A stretch of DNA of 64,000 nucleotides from an uncultured Campylobacterales bacterium (GCA_947494995.1 CANLWY010000001.1:186001-250000); one strand, 5' to 3'; shown: positions 1-9,351, counted from the stretch's first letter. Made by a program: numbers and translations. Notes: generated by a model not told the origin, from the letters alone.

Positions 1-102
1 CATTATTATTTCAGGTGAAGTAGACTCTGCTTTATCAATTATTGCATTAATACTACCAGAAATCAATCTCCCTACTCTTAATCTTATACTTTCATCCACC
101 AT
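1..102 (-). CDS. PspA/IM30-family protein, N-terminal fragment
   Basis: Only the first 34 codons are inside the window; the gene runs off the left edge. The visible peptide begins MVDESIRLRVGRLISG and continues into INAIIDKAES, which matches the start of PspA/IM30 (phage shock protein A) family proteins, where an amphipathic first helix binds stressed membrane and is followed by a long coiled coil. The ATG at 102 lies only 3 bases after AAGGAG; the GTG one codon later is better spaced (6 bases) and could be the true start. Assignment rests on a short stretch, so it is tentative. Confidence 0.55.
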   Translation of the reverse strand, partial: MVDESIRLRVGRLISGSINAIIDKAESTSPEIIM

Positions 103-447
103 TTGCTCCTTTAGGAATTAAAATATTTATAGTAATTATACATAAATAATTTTATTATATACTTTATCGTATATATTTTTTAAGGATATTATTTTGAAAT
201 GCTAGATTTATTTTCTATAATAGTTGAGCTTTTTATAAAAAACTAAAAAAAGTAGTTCCTTTATTGGTTTCAAGGGGTCTATTTGTTTAATGAAGAAAAA
301 GAATGGAATAGATTTAATTTATTTATACTAATTGTACATTTTATACTTTTGTGTTACAATTACATTATTATTTTGGATATTTTATATTTAAACGCCTATT
401 TGAAGGCATTATAAATATTATTCAAATTATTTTTTAAAGGATTGCAT
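103..447. other. Intergenic region without a convincing gene
   Basis: About 340 very AT-rich bases lie between the divergent PspA-like gene and the chemoreceptor. They probably carry both promoters, but no single -10 box stands out. A 43-codon reading frame from a TTG at 283 to 414 follows an AAGGGG, but its product resembles nothing I recognise and is not called. No RNA gene, repeat or strong terminator is seen. Confidence 0.5.
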
Positions 448-2976
448 GTGTTTAAAAATGTCACAATAAAAGTAAAATTAGTTTCTTTAATAATTGGAAC
501 TATACTGTTTATCTCTTTAGCATTAGAGATAAAATCAATAATTTCTCTCAAGAAAGAAGTAAACTTAATATTAAAAAATTCTGAAGAACTTGTATATAAG
601 GTTAAAGAGGAAGAAGTCAAAAATTATGTTTCTTTAGCGTATAAAACAGTAGAGTCTTATTATGAAAGAACTTCAAAAGAGAAGATGAAATTATCTGTTG
701 AAAAATATCTAAAAGGTCAAACAAACTTTTTATTCTCTATTATAACTGCTGAGTATGAAAAGAATAAAGATATATTAAGTGAAGAAGAGCTTTTTCAAAA
801 AATTAAGTCAATAATTTCTGTGACAAGGTTTGATAAAAATGGATATTTCTTTGGATATAGCACTGATGGTGTATGTTTAATACTCCCTCCAAAACCTCAC
901 TTAGAGGGTAAAAGTTTAATGCATGTAAAAGATAGAAATGGTGTCGAAGTTATAAAAGGCGTTGTTGAACAAGGTACATCTGCAAGTGGAGAAGGGTATG
1001 TAACATATGAGTGGCCTAAACCTGGATTTGATGAAGAGCAATTAAAAGTTTCATATGTAAAAATGTTTAAACCTTTAAATTTAATTGTAGGAACAGGTGC
1101 TTATATTGATGATGTTTCTAGTCAAATGCAAATTGAAGCATTAAAAGCAGTTAGTAATATGAAGTATGGTGAGTCAGGATATTTCTGGGTAAATGATTCT
1201 AAACACATAGTAAAAGCACATGGGGTTAAAACTTCTTTAGTGGGTAAAGATATGACTAGTTTCAAAGATAAAAAAGGTACATATCTTTATCAAGAAATTG
1301 TAAAAACAGCTAATGCAAAAAAAGAGGGTGGAACAGTTCATTATTATTGGTCGATTCCAGGGAAAGAAGGTAGTTATAGAAAAATATCATACGTAAAAAG
1401 ATTTGAACCATGGGATATGATTATAGGGACTGGTACCTATGTTATTGATATCGATGATGAAATTATAAAAATGGAAGCAGAGGTTCAGGAAGAAATACGA
1501 GGTCAAATTATGAAATCATCTATTGTAATTATAGTGATTATTCTTTTAATCTCACTTCTAGTAGTCTTTATGTTAAATAAGGTTGTATTAAGACCTTTGG
1601 TTAATTTTCAAAATGGATTATTAAACTTCTTTAAGTATTTAAATAAAGAGCAAACTCATATTGATGAATTAAAAGCTTCTGCAAATGATGAAATTGGTAG
1701 TATGGTTAGTTTGATAAATGAAAATATTTCAAAAACAAAAACAATTATAGATCAAGACAATAATCTTATAACTGATGTAAAAGATATAGTTAATAGTGTT
1801 GGTAATGGGTATTTAGATAAAAGAATTAGTAATTCAACAAACAATGAATCACTAGAAGAGCTTAAAAATCTTTTAAATGATATGTTAGATAATCTAGAAT
1901 CTTTAGTAGGAAAAGATTTAAATAAAATTACTGAAGTTCTTTCAAGATATTCTGCAAGAGATTTCACTGCAACATTGGATAATCAGACATCAGGAAAAAT
2001 CGGTAATGAAATTACTCAAATGAATAAAATGATTACTGAAATTTTAAAAACAAATCAAAATGATGGAGCATCATTACAAAGTAGTGCAAGTGAGTTAACT
2101 ACAAATGTAACTACCTTATCAAATAATGCTACAAGTCAAGCTGCTTCTTTAGAAGAAACAGCAGCTTCAATAGATGAAATAACAAGTAATATTGAGCAAA
2201 CATCACAAAAAGCTCAAGCAATGTCGAATATATCAAATGATACAAAAACATCTGCAACAGATGGTAAAAAACTAGCAACAGACACTGTAAATGCAATGGA
2301 TGAAATAAATGAGACAGTAATTAATATTAATGAAGCAATTTCAGTAATTGACCAAATTGCCTTTCAAACAAATATTTTATCTCTTAATGCAGCAGTTGAA
2401 GCAGCTACTGCTGGAGAGGCAGGAAAAGGTTTTGCAGTTGTTGCTCAAGAAGTAAGAAATCTAGCTAGTAGATCAGCTGAAGCAGCAAAAGAGATTAAAG
2501 AATTAGTTGAAGCAGCTACTACAAGAGCAAACAATGGTAAAAACATCTCTAGTAAAATGATTGAAGGCTTTAGTCATTTAGAAGAAAAAGTTTCTGAAAC
2601 AAATAAATTAATTGATGATGTTACAAATGCTGCAAAAGAGCAAAGTATTGGTATGACACAAATTAGTGATGCAATTAATCAATTAGATAGATTTACACAA
2701 GAAAATGCTTCAGTAGCTGATAGAGCAAGTTCAATTGCTGAGCAAACAAATAGTATTGCTTTAGGGGTTGTTGAAAATGTAAATAAAAACAATTTTTCAG
2801 GAAAAATGGAAAATAGAGTAGAGAGAAAAGCTCAAAATATAAGAACTTCAATACCAAAAGTGGAACCTTCTTTAAAAAGAAGAGAAGTAAGGAAGTCCTC
2901 TTCTGTAAATAAAAAAGTTGAATCTAAAGTAGTTAAAGCAATAAAAGATAATGATAATGAATGGGAGAGTTTTTAA
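448..2976 (+). CDS. Methyl-accepting chemotaxis protein with Cache sensor
   Basis: Transmembrane chemoreceptor that would signal to CheA/CheW. The GTG at 448 is chosen because AAAGGA lies 6 bases upstream; the TTG at 442 abuts it. TM1 spans about residues 9-29. The periplasmic part has two Cache-like halves, with the related motifs [11 protein letters not shown] and [11 protein letters not shown], each followed by a region ending in VGTG or IGTG. TM2 is near 358-378, followed by a HAMP-like linker. The conserved cytoplasmic hairpin tip, [19 protein letters not shown], lies near 634-652. The protein ends NEWESF, which resembles the C-terminal NWETF pentapeptide that tethers CheR/CheB in enteric receptors. 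Ligand unknown; Cache domains of this type often bind small organic acids. It overlaps the convergent kinase gene by 4 bases. Confidence 0.93.
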   Translation: MFKNVTIKVKLVSLIIGTILFISLALEIKSIISLKKEVNLILKNSEELVYKVKEEEVKNYVSLAYKTVESYYERTSKEKMKLSVEKYLKGQTNFLFSIITAEYEKNKDILSEEELFQKIKSIISVTRFDKNGYFFGYSTDGVCLILPPKPHLEGKSLMHVKDRNGVEVIKGVVEQGTSASGEGYVTYEWPKPGFDEEQLKVSYVKMFKPLNLIVGTGAYIDDVSSQMQIEALKAVSNMKYGESGYFWVNDSKHIVKAHGVKTSLVGKDMTSFKDKKGTYLYQEIVKTANAKKEGGTVHYYWSIPGKEGSYRKISYVKRFEPWDMIIGTGTYVIDIDDEIIKMEAEVQEEIRGQIMKSSIVIIVIILLISLLVVFMLNKVVLRPLVNFQNGLLNFFKYLNKEQTHIDELKASANDEIGSMVSLINENISKTKTIIDQDNNLITDVKDIVNSVGNGYLDKRISNSTNNESLEELKNLLNDMLDNLESLVGKDLNKITEVLSRYSARDFTATLDNQTSGKIGNEITQMNKMITEILKTNQNDGASLQSSASELTTNVTTLSNNATSQAASLEETAASIDEITSNIEQTSQKAQAMSNISNDTKTSATDGKKLATDTVNAMDEINETVININEAISVIDQIAFQTNILSLNAAVEAATAGEAGKGFAVVAQEVRNLASRSAEAAKEIKELVEAATTRANNGKNISSKMIEGFSHLEEKVSETNKLIDDVTNAAKEQSIGMTQISDAINQLDRFTQENASVADRASSIAEQTNSIALGVVENVNKNNFSGKMENRVERKAQNIRTSIPKVEPSLKRREVRKSSSVNKKVESKVVKAIKDNDNEWESF

Positions 2977-4124
2977 AATTCTAATATAAAAGTTGTCTCT
3001 TCTGATAACTTTGATTTTACATGAAGTTTAATATTGTATTTTTTACAAACTTCATTTACAATATTAAGCCCAATACCAAAGCCACCACTTTGAGTGGTGG
3101 CTCTATAATATCTATTAAAAATATCTTTTATCTTTTTTTCTTCTATACCAATTCCTGTATCTTTTATACTTAAAGTATTTTTTTGTAGTTTAATTGATAT
3201 TGAGCCTTTTTGTTTATTGTATTTAATGGCATTAGAGATAATATTGTTAAAAAGTCTAATAAAATCATTTTCGTCTATTTCATAGTTAGTTGTTTCTAGT
3301 TTTGTTGAAATAGTAATGTGTTTTTTCTCAGCAAGAGCTTCAAAGTATTTTAATTGTTCTTCAATTAACTCTTTTAAATTATGCATTTTTATTTGAGACT
3401 TATCTTCTTTGTCTTCTAAGAATATGTAAGTTAAATCTTTATATATCTCAGATACTTTTTGGGCTGCTAGTTGTATCCTTTGCACTTGTTTTTTTGTTAA
3501 TTCTTCATTTTCTGAAGACATTAAAATAGCACTAATTGGAGTATTTAACTCATGTGTTGTATCTTTTATAAAGTTATTAAGTTTTTCTCTTTCATCTTTT
3601 ATTGGTTTTAAAAAAAGCTTTGCAAGAAAAAAACCTATTAGTGCAATAATTGAATAGATGATTAGAAAAAGAATGATAATTCTATTTTGAAGAGATTGAA
3701 TTGTTTTAAAAAATAGGTTCTCTTTTATTGCTATATAGTAGACTCCAAGATGTCCATAGGTTGAATCATCTACAAGGATAAAGTATTGGTCTTTTTCAAT
3801 GATTTTTTTAGAGAAATCAATTTTCTCTTCAAGGTTTCCAAACATTTTTTTCTTTTTATCATCATAAAAAGAGATTTGATAGAGATTGGTTTTGAAGAAC
3901 TGTGAAGAGTCTAAACTTCTATCTTGCATATGAGCAAATATTATTTGAGAAGATATATTAGAGACAACATTTTGCATTTTTGTTTTTGTTAAATCAAAAT
4001 ATAGTTTTTTTTCATTTTGATAATAAAGTAAGGCAATAAGCATCATTAAAATAAAAGAACCACCTAAATAAAGAGTAAAAAAACGTATAAAAGTTCTTTT
4101 TTCACTATGGGTTAAATCTAAAAT
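2973..4124 (-). CDS. Sensor histidine kinase (no adjacent regulator), probable AUU start
   Basis: Membrane histidine kinase paralogous to the one at 15200-16357. The first ATG (4046) falls inside TM1, but the open frame and similarity to the paralogue continue upstream through [10 protein letters not shown] to codons just after an AAAGGAG at 4130-4136. No ATG, GTG or TTG occurs there, so I place the start at the ATT at 4124 (spacing 5; 383 aa). Layout: TM1 about 15-35, a periplasmic domain of about 120 residues, TM2 near 155-177, H-box THELNTP with His near 191, N-box [11 protein letters not shown], and G-boxes DTGIGIE and GFGIGLNI. The periplasmic domain shares AHM and GHLGV with its paralogue, possible metal ligands. 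No response regulator adjoins it; the closest partner candidate is the regulator at 9484-10143, on the far side of the copper cassette. Confidence 0.85.
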   Translation of the reverse strand: MLDLTHSEKRTFIRFFTLYLGGSFILMMLIALLYYQNEKKLYFDLTKTKMQNVVSNISSQIIFAHMQDRSLDSSQFFKTNLYQISFYDDKKKKMFGNLEEKIDFSKKIIEKDQYFILVDDSTYGHLGVYYIAIKENLFFKTIQSLQNRIIILFLIIYSIIALIGFFLAKLFLKPIKDEREKLNNFIKDTTHELNTPISAILMSSENEELTKKQVQRIQLAAQKVSEIYKDLTYIFLEDKEDKSQIKMHNLKELIEEQLKYFEALAEKKHITISTKLETTNYEIDENDFIRLFNNIISNAIKYNKQKGSISIKLQKNTLSIKDTGIGIEEKKIKDIFNRYYRATTQSGGFGIGLNIVNEVCKKYNIKLHVKSKLSEETTFILEF

Positions 4125-4216
4125 AATAACTCCTTTATTCAGACGTAGTAAAGAATAACATAATTTTATTTTTAGATAAATTAATTTCCATTCTGCCTAC
4201 ATAGAAGAATATACCT

Positions 4217-4254
4217 AAAAAATGAAAGCCTCCAAGAGTATTTATCATGGAGGC
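4217..4254 (-). terminator. Intrinsic terminator of the copper ATPase operon
   Basis: Read on the minus strand, GCCTCCA at 4254-4248 pairs with TGGAGGC at 4234-4228 across a 13-base loop and is followed by TTTCATTTTTT. It lies about 85 bases beyond the copA stop. Confidence 0.75.
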
Positions 4255-4338
4255 TAAAAGGAGTGATGAATAAATCATCTTCAAATGAAAAATTATAAAA
4301 TTATAGTAGTTATTTGAGGAGAATGTATGGAAATCTAA

Positions 4339-6519
4339 TTATATTTTTTTCATTTTAAGTCTTAATGAATTTAAAATAACAGTAAGCGAACTAAAACTCA
4401 TGGCAATTCCTGCATACATTGGACTAAGCATTATTCCAAAAAAAGGATATAAAACTCCAGCAGCTAATGGTATACCTAAGGTATTATAAGCAAAGGCCCA
4501 AAAAAGGTTTTGCTTAACAATTTTCATACTTTCAATTGAAAGATTAATACTTTTTATTACTGAGTTTAATTCATTATTAATAAGTACAATATCACCAGCA
4601 TCTTTACTAATATCGGCTCCTGAATTTAAAGTTATTCCTATGTTAGCCTGTTTTATAGATGGTGCATCATTTATACCATCTCCTATAAACATCACTTTTG
4701 ATTCTTTTTGTAAGTTTTTTATTACTTCATATTTTTCAGTTGGAATCACTTGTGAATAAACTTTTTCAATTTCTAGTTTTTTAGCTACTTTTGAAGCTGT
4801 GATACTATTATCTCCTGTTAAAAGAATAGGAGTAATACCCATTACTTTTAAACTTTTAATTACATCTTTAGCCTCATCTTTTATTTCATCTTCTAAAGAG
4901 AAAGAGCCAAGTGTTTTTTTATCAATACTTACTAAAATAACTCCATTTGAGTTTTCAAGCTCTTTTTCATAAAAGTTTAAATGTTCTTTAGAGATTAAAA
5001 CACTATTTTCACTTAGAAGCTTTTTATTACCTAGGATAAATTCTTTTTTACCTATAGTTGCTTTGATTCCGTGTCCTGGAATTATAGTAATCTCATCGAT
5101 TTGTTCATTTACAGGGATATTTTGTTTTTCTACAAAGGAAACAATAGCTTTAGAAATAGGATGTTCACTATATTTTTCAATGGAAGCAATAGTATTAAAA
5201 TAGTTTTTGTCTATATCTGTTTTAGTAACTTTTATATTCCCTTTTGTAAGAGTTCCAGTTTTGTCAAAAACAGCATATTTGATATTTTTAATCTCTTCTA
5301 AAATTTCAGGATTTTTAATTAATATTCCCTCTTTTGCACCCCTACTAACTGAGCTTACTATGGCAATTGGAGTGGCTAGTCCTAAAGCACATGGACAAGA
5401 GATAATCAGGACACTAATACTTGCAATAATTGCATTTTGAAAATCACCAATAAAAATAGCCCATATAAAAAAAGTAAGAAAAGATACTATTATTACTGAG
5501 GGAACAAATATATTAGCAATCTTATCTGCAAATCTACTAATAGGGATCTGTTTACTTTGAGCTGATTTTAAAAGTGAAATAATTTTTGCTAAGGTAGTAT
5601 CTTTTGACTCTTTTAAAACTTCTATAGTAATAATTCCATTTGTATTTAATGTCCCTGATAATATTGTGTCTTTACTTTTTTTAAACACTGGCAGTGATTC
5701 TCCTGTTATCATAGAGGTATCAATATCTGCTTCTCCTTCTATAATAATTCCATCTGCGGGAATTTTTTCACCCGTTTTTACTAAAACTTTATCTCCTATT
5801 TTTAAACTGTTTGCTAAAACAGTTTCCACACTCTTATCCTCTTTTATAATATTCGCATTTAAAGGAGCTAAGTTCATTAGTTTTTTTAAAAAATCACTAG
5901 CTTTTTGTTTTGAATTCTCTTCTAAAAATCTTCCTAAAATCATAAAACTAATAATTACAGCTGCTCCATCAAAGTACATAAATCGTAAGTTTTCTGGAAA
6001 TAAAGAGGGGAAAAATAGAACTATAGTAGAATAAAAATAAGCTGCACTAGTACCAAGGGCAACTAATACATTCATATCATAGTTCTTGTTTGAAATAGCC
6101 TTAAAAGCAAGAGAATAGAATCTTGATCCACAATAAAACTGAACTAAAGAAGCTAAAAGAAATATAACATAGGGTTTAATTGAAATATCAAGAATATTTG
6201 AAAAAGCAAAAAAGAAAATAGCTATTGTAATACTGATTGATATAAGAAATAGTTTTTTTAAGTTTTTAAAGTTTTTTAATTGTTCTTCTTCTAACTCCTT
6301 TAAATCTTCTTCAATCTTATATCCTAACTTTTCAATGTTTTCTATAAGTTTTTCTTTTGAATAAATCTGTGTATCAATTTCAAAAGAGCCTTCATGTGAT
6401 GCAAAACTAACCTTTGTATCTAAAATACCTTTTTGTTTATTTAAGAATTTTTCAATGCCATTAGAACAATTTACACAAGTCATTCCTGATATATTTAGAG
6501 TAATCTTTTTTTTAGCCAT
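4339..6519 (-). CDS. copA: Copper-translocating P1B-type ATPase
   Basis: Exports cytosolic Cu(I) across the inner membrane using ATP. One N-terminal heavy-metal-associated domain carries GMTCVNC (Cys15, Cys18). Around eight membrane segments follow, with the ion-path motif SCPCALGLATP near residue 375 and the actuator motif TGES. The phosphorylation site is DKTGTLT near 417, the nucleotide-domain motif is SEHP, and GDGINDAP lies near 610. The CPC motif together with a late AMSFSS segment indicates Cu(I) specificity. The ATG at 6519 is preferred over 6537 because an AGAGAG lies 5 bases upstream, and it overlaps the arsR-type gene by 8 bases. It is the third gene of a copZ-arsR-copA operon under the operator at 7096-7140. 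About 726 aa, normal for the family. Confidence 0.95.
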   Translation of the reverse strand: MAKKKITLNISGMTCVNCSNGIEKFLNKQKGILDTKVSFASHEGSFEIDTQIYSKEKLIENIEKLGYKIEEDLKELEEEQLKNFKNLKKLFLISISITIAIFFFAFSNILDISIKPYVIFLLASLVQFYCGSRFYSLAFKAISNKNYDMNVLVALGTSAAYFYSTIVLFFPSLFPENLRFMYFDGAAVIISFMILGRFLEENSKQKASDFLKKLMNLAPLNANIIKEDKSVETVLANSLKIGDKVLVKTGEKIPADGIIIEGEADIDTSMITGESLPVFKKSKDTILSGTLNTNGIITIEVLKESKDTTLAKIISLLKSAQSKQIPISRFADKIANIFVPSVIIVSFLTFFIWAIFIGDFQNAIIASISVLIISCPCALGLATPIAIVSSVSRGAKEGILIKNPEILEEIKNIKYAVFDKTGTLTKGNIKVTKTDIDKNYFNTIASIEKYSEHPISKAIVSFVEKQNIPVNEQIDEITIIPGHGIKATIGKKEFILGNKKLLSENSVLISKEHLNFYEKELENSNGVILVSIDKKTLGSFSLEDEIKDEAKDVIKSLKVMGITPILLTGDNSITASKVAKKLEIEKVYSQVIPTEKYEVIKNLQKESKVMFIGDGINDAPSIKQANIGITLNSGADISKDAGDIVLINNELNSVIKSINLSIESMKIVKQNLFWAFAYNTLGIPLAAGVLYPFFGIMLSPMYAGIAMSFSSLTVILNSLRLKMKKI

Positions 6520-6877
6520 GATACTCTCTTTTGTCATTTAGGAGAATTTTTAATAGTTCTCTTACTGAATCGTTTTTTATATAATAAAAAGACATCTTTT
6601 TATCTTTTGTAAAATCCACAATCTCATATTTTCTTAAAACTTTTAATTGATGTGAAACGTGTGACTGTGGAAGTTCTAAAATATTAACCATCTCTCCAAC
6701 ACAGATTTCATAATCCATCAATGCATATAAAATCTTAAGTCTTGTTGGATCACTTAATGCTTTAGTCACATTAGATATAGTTTTAAGCAGTTCATCATTT
6801 GGCAAAGCATTTTTAATGTCAGAGATAAAACTTACACCTTCACAGCAAGAACGAATTAATTTTGGTTGATTTTTCAT
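6512..6877 (-). CDS. ArsR/SmtB-family metal-sensing repressor
   Basis: Winged-helix repressor of 121 residues. The central segment LSDPTRLKILYAL and the recognition region LPQSHVSHQLKVLRK are typical of ArsR/SmtB proteins. It has an N-terminal Cys pair (Cys11-Cys12) and a further Cys59 in EICVGEM, the position of the alpha-3 metal site in ArsR/CadC proteins; N-terminal plus alpha-3 cysteines recall CadC-like or copper-sensing members. It sits between copZ and copA, so it probably responds to Cu(I) and derepresses its own operon through the CATATG repeats upstream of copZ. The metal is inferred from the neighbours only. Confidence 0.88.
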   Translation of the reverse strand: MKNQPKLIRSCCEGVSFISDIKNALPNDELLKTISNVTKALSDPTRLKILYALMDYEICVGEMVNILELPQSHVSHQLKVLRKYEIVDFTKDKKMSFYYIKNDSVRELLKILLNDKREYHG

Positions 6878-6878
6878 A

Positions 6879-7085
6879 TTAATCTTCTATAATATTAAAT
6901 CCAAGCTCTTCCATCTCTTTTTTGAAATTAGATTCTTGGGTTTCATCAGAAATTTCAACACTAACTTCTTTAGGCTCTGTAGTTAGATTTATTTCAATCT
7001 TTCCAAATTGTTCTTCAAGTGAAACTTTTATCAAGTTTGAACAACTTCCACAAGCTATATTTTCTGCTTTAAATATTTTTTTCAT
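6879..7085 (-). CDS. copZ: CopZ-like copper chaperone (HMA domain)
   Basis: Single heavy-metal-associated domain of 68 residues with the metal site IACGSC (Cys12 and Cys15), which would hand Cu(I) to CopA in the cytosol. The usual MxCxxC methionine is replaced by isoleucine-alanine (IAC). An in-frame GTG at 7094 exists, but the ATG at 7085 is 8 bases from AAAGG and gives a normal family start, MKKIFKAENI. It is the first gene of the copZ-arsR-copA operon, immediately behind the repeated operator; only one base separates its stop from the next start. Confidence 0.88.
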   Translation of the reverse strand: MKKIFKAENIACGSCSNLIKVSLEEQFGKIEINLTTEPKEVSVEISDETQESNFKKEMEELGFNIIED

Positions 7086-7095
7086 ATTAGACACC

Positions 7096-7140
7096 TTTCA
7101 TATGTAAAATTATTCATATGAAAATATTATCATATGAAAA
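7096..7140 (-). promoter_or_regulatory. Triple CATATG operator for the ArsR-type repressor
   Basis: CATATG occurs at 7099, 7115 and 7131, exactly 16 bases apart, each flanked by T on the left and A on the right. Neighbouring copies form two overlapping imperfect inverted repeats of the ATATGA-N8-TCATAT type, which is the known SmtB/ArsR operator style. The block ends 10 bases from the copZ start, where a bound repressor would block the promoter. Confidence 0.75.
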
Positions 7141-7160
7141 GTGTTTTGTCAAATATGATT

Positions 7161-7192
7161 CTAAGAAAAGAGTAAAATTAATCTTTTCTTAG
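7161..7192. terminator. Hairpin overlapping the stop of the haem-binding protein gene
   Basis: CTAAGAAAAGA (7161-7171) and TCTTTTCTTAG (7182-7192) form an uninterrupted 11-base-pair stem with a 10-base loop that includes the stop codon of the gene ending at 7178. There is no clean T-run after it on the minus strand, so it may stabilise a 3' end or terminate weakly. Confidence 0.45.
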
Positions 7193-7744
7193 TAGTTCTA
7201 TAGCATTATTAGTCCAAATTAGCATGGCTTTTTTATCTTTTTCACTTAATTTAGAATCCCAATGTGCAACTATATACCTAAGTGGTGGCATTCCTCCTTC
7301 AAGTGCTATTTTTTTAAGACTTTTTAAATCATTTATAGGTGTTTCATGGGAGATAAAAGGAAAATCTTTAGAAAAATCAATATGTGTTTTAGCCTCTTTT
7401 ATATCCTTGTCAATCATTGTTTTTACACCTGGAATTTTATAATAGAAAGGATAGTTTATAGTATTTGAATGACAATTGAAACATTTAGTTTCAAATATTG
7501 GCTTTATATCTTTTAGATAGTCCGCATTTATTTTTTTATATTTATTTTGTAATACCTCATATTGTTTTTTCTTCTTTTCATACTTTATTACTTCTTCTTT
7601 TGTGGCATCCTCTTTTATTTTTTTTGGTGCTTCAATTTTTACAGTTTTCATCTCTTTATCATCATGTTTTTCTGTCCCATGAGCAAATGCCCAAACACTA
7701 AGTAGACTAAAAAATATTATTGATATTAAAAGTTTATTTTTCAT
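7178..7744 (-). CDS. Exported haem-binding (c-type cytochrome-like) protein
   Basis: Secreted protein of 188 residues with a signal peptide (MKNKLLISIIFFSLLSVWAF, cut near AFA-HG), a lysine- and glutamate-rich charged helix around 30-75, and one CFNCH haem attachment motif near 88-92. After it come a conserved PFYYKIPG stretch and a late GGMPPLRY, as in single-haem Haem_bd-type proteins. The ATG at 7744 is taken because AAGGA lies 6 bases upstream and it overlaps the oxidase stop as ATGA. Co-translation with the multicopper oxidase suggests it passes electrons to or from that enzyme in the periplasm; this role is inferred from context. Confidence 0.75.
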   Translation of the reverse strand: MKNKLLISIIFFSLLSVWAFAHGTEKHDDKEMKTVKIEAPKKIKEDATKEEVIKYEKKKKQYEVLQNKYKKINADYLKDIKPIFETKCFNCHSNTINYPFYYKIPGVKTMIDKDIKEAKTHIDFSKDFPFISHETPINDLKSLKKIALEGGMPPLRYIVAHWDSKLSEKDKKAMLIWTNNAIELLRKD

Positions 7745-9159
7745 AACCATTCCTTTTTTACTATAAACTGACCCATCATTCCTGCATCTTCATGTTCAAG
7801 TATATGACAATGATACATATATGGGTATTCTTTAGTTGCTTCATATTCAAATTTAACTGCGACATCAACAGTTTCATTTCCATATATAAGAACAGTGTCT
7901 TTTAATCCTGTTTCATTTGGATAGGGTTTATATCCATTTCTTGATAGGATTTTAAAACTACACCCATGGATATGAAATGGATGAGGCATCCGTTGAGAGT
8001 TTTTTATTCTCCAAATCTCTGTTTCTGCTAAGTTAACTTCTTCATCAATTCTTTTCATGTTCATTTGTTTTCCATTAATTGCTAACCATCCAGGTCTCAT
8101 ATCTAGAGAAAACTCTCTTATTTTTGGAGAATCTAATTGTGTATACTCTTTTATTGTGGTTAACTTTTTAGGTATTGAAAACTTTTGTTTCTCTTCATTT
8201 TTGACATTGATTTTAAGAAGGCCTTTTCCTGCTAATTCATCACCAAATAGAATTTCTTTTCCCGCAAGGTCAGTTAAATCTATTAAAATTTCTGCTCTTT
8301 CTCCTGGACTCAAAAGTAGGGTATTCATTTTTATAGGCTTTGGAAGAAAACTTGAATCCCCAGCTATTTGATAAAAATCTCTTTTATCATTAAACATAAA
8401 CCTACTTATTCTTGCATTTGAGCCATTTAAAATTCTAAATCTTATGGTTTTAGGGCTTACATTTACATATGGGTCTATCACTCCATTTACAAGTGAAAAG
8501 TTTCCCGTAACTCCCATCATAACATCATGCATTGATTGTTTATAAAGGAATTGACCTTTCATGTCAAATCTTCTATCTTGGAAAACTAAAGGAATATCAT
8601 CAACTCCATACTCTTTTGGAATGTCAAGTTTTTTTGAATCTTCATCTTCTATTATAAAAAGTCCTGCTATTCCCATAAAAACTTGTGCCCCAGTTCTTTC
8701 ATGAGTATGGGGATGATACCAACACATTGAAGAGCGCTGATTTATTTGAAATTGGGTAGTCCATATTTTATTTGGATGAATTGATCTATTTGGACCTCCA
8801 TCATTTTCTCCTGGAACTTTTAGTCCATGCCAATGAATGACTGTCTCTTCATCCAATGAGTTTTTTACCTTCATTTTTAGAGTATCATTTCTATTAACTC
8901 TAATTGTTGGCCCTAAAAAGTCTGTATTTATACCGTATGTATTTGTTTCTACACCTTTTAGAAAGTTAACTTTTCCTTTTTGTACATTTAAATCAAATTC
9001 TTTGATTCCATTAATGACTTTTGGTTCTAAAATAGGAGGTATAGCAAGAGGTTTAGAAAAAGAAGGAAATGTTCCAATAATTTTTTTTTGTTCATTTGCA
9101 AACAATGTATTACTTATGGAAGTTAATAATCCTAATTTTACAAAATCTCTTCTTTTCAT
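7741..9159 (-). CDS. Multicopper oxidase with Tat signal (CueO/CotA type)
   Basis: Periplasmic oxidase, likely converting Cu(I) to Cu(II). The ATG at 9159 has AAGGA 7 bases upstream and starts the twin-arginine signal MKRRDFVKLGLL; the longer in-frame start would bury it. Copper ligand motifs appear in order: HWHGLKVPG, CWYHPHTHERTG, HPFHIHGCSF and YHCHILEHEDAGMMG, which together supply the type 1 Cys-His-Met site and the trinuclear cluster. About 472 residues, usual for three-cupredoxin oxidases. It leads a two-gene unit with the haem-binding protein and lies next to copZ-arsR-copA. C. jejuni has a comparable CueO enzyme. Confidence 0.92.
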   Translation of the reverse strand: MKRRDFVKLGLLTSISNTLFANEQKKIIGTFPSFSKPLAIPPILEPKVINGIKEFDLNVQKGKVNFLKGVETNTYGINTDFLGPTIRVNRNDTLKMKVKNSLDEETVIHWHGLKVPGENDGGPNRSIHPNKIWTTQFQINQRSSMCWYHPHTHERTGAQVFMGIAGLFIIEDEDSKKLDIPKEYGVDDIPLVFQDRRFDMKGQFLYKQSMHDVMMGVTGNFSLVNGVIDPYVNVSPKTIRFRILNGSNARISRFMFNDKRDFYQIAGDSSFLPKPIKMNTLLLSPGERAEILIDLTDLAGKEILFGDELAGKGLLKINVKNEEKQKFSIPKKLTTIKEYTQLDSPKIREFSLDMRPGWLAINGKQMNMKRIDEEVNLAETEIWRIKNSQRMPHPFHIHGCSFKILSRNGYKPYPNETGLKDTVLIYGNETVDVAVKFEYEATKEYPYMYHCHILEHEDAGMMGQFIVKKEWL

Positions 9160-9234
9160 TTTAGTTTCCTTTGATTTTTTCGTAAATACCAGTTGAACCA
9201 TCTTTAGCTATATATATAATATTGTAAGCTTATT

Positions 9235-9351
9235 TTATATTCCCTTGTTCCCTTCATAGGATTCCACGTGCCTTTCAACTACATATCCATCAACTATTGT
9301 AGTATGACAAGAAACTGTTGAAGTGTAATACCTAGCTCTTGGTTTTAAACA
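9235..9351 (-). pseudogene. Remnant of a DUF411 metal-binding protein gene
   Basis: Between the oxidase and the next regulator, a 38-codon frame bounded by stops reads SCHTTIVDGYVVERHV in its middle. This matches the hallmark C-terminal part of DUF411 proteins (usual form SCHT-x-V-DGYVxEGHVP), small periplasmic proteins often found in copper-resistance clusters. The N-terminal CxxCxxW-type half and the end of the domain are missing, there is no start codon or ribosome site, and the usual EGHVP is degraded to ERHVE. I read it as the decayed tail of a third copper gene once following or preceding the oxidase. Confidence 0.65.

Noticed and set aside
283-414. 43-codon frame from a TTG after AAGGGG
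   Set aside because: The product is compositionally like random AT-rich translation, with no recognised family and an unusual start; the AAGGGG match alone is too weak.
4142-4197. Mini-frame beginning MEINLSKNKI upstream of the first kinase gene
   Set aside because: About 18 codons, no ribosome site and no family; more likely leader sequence of the kinase transcript.
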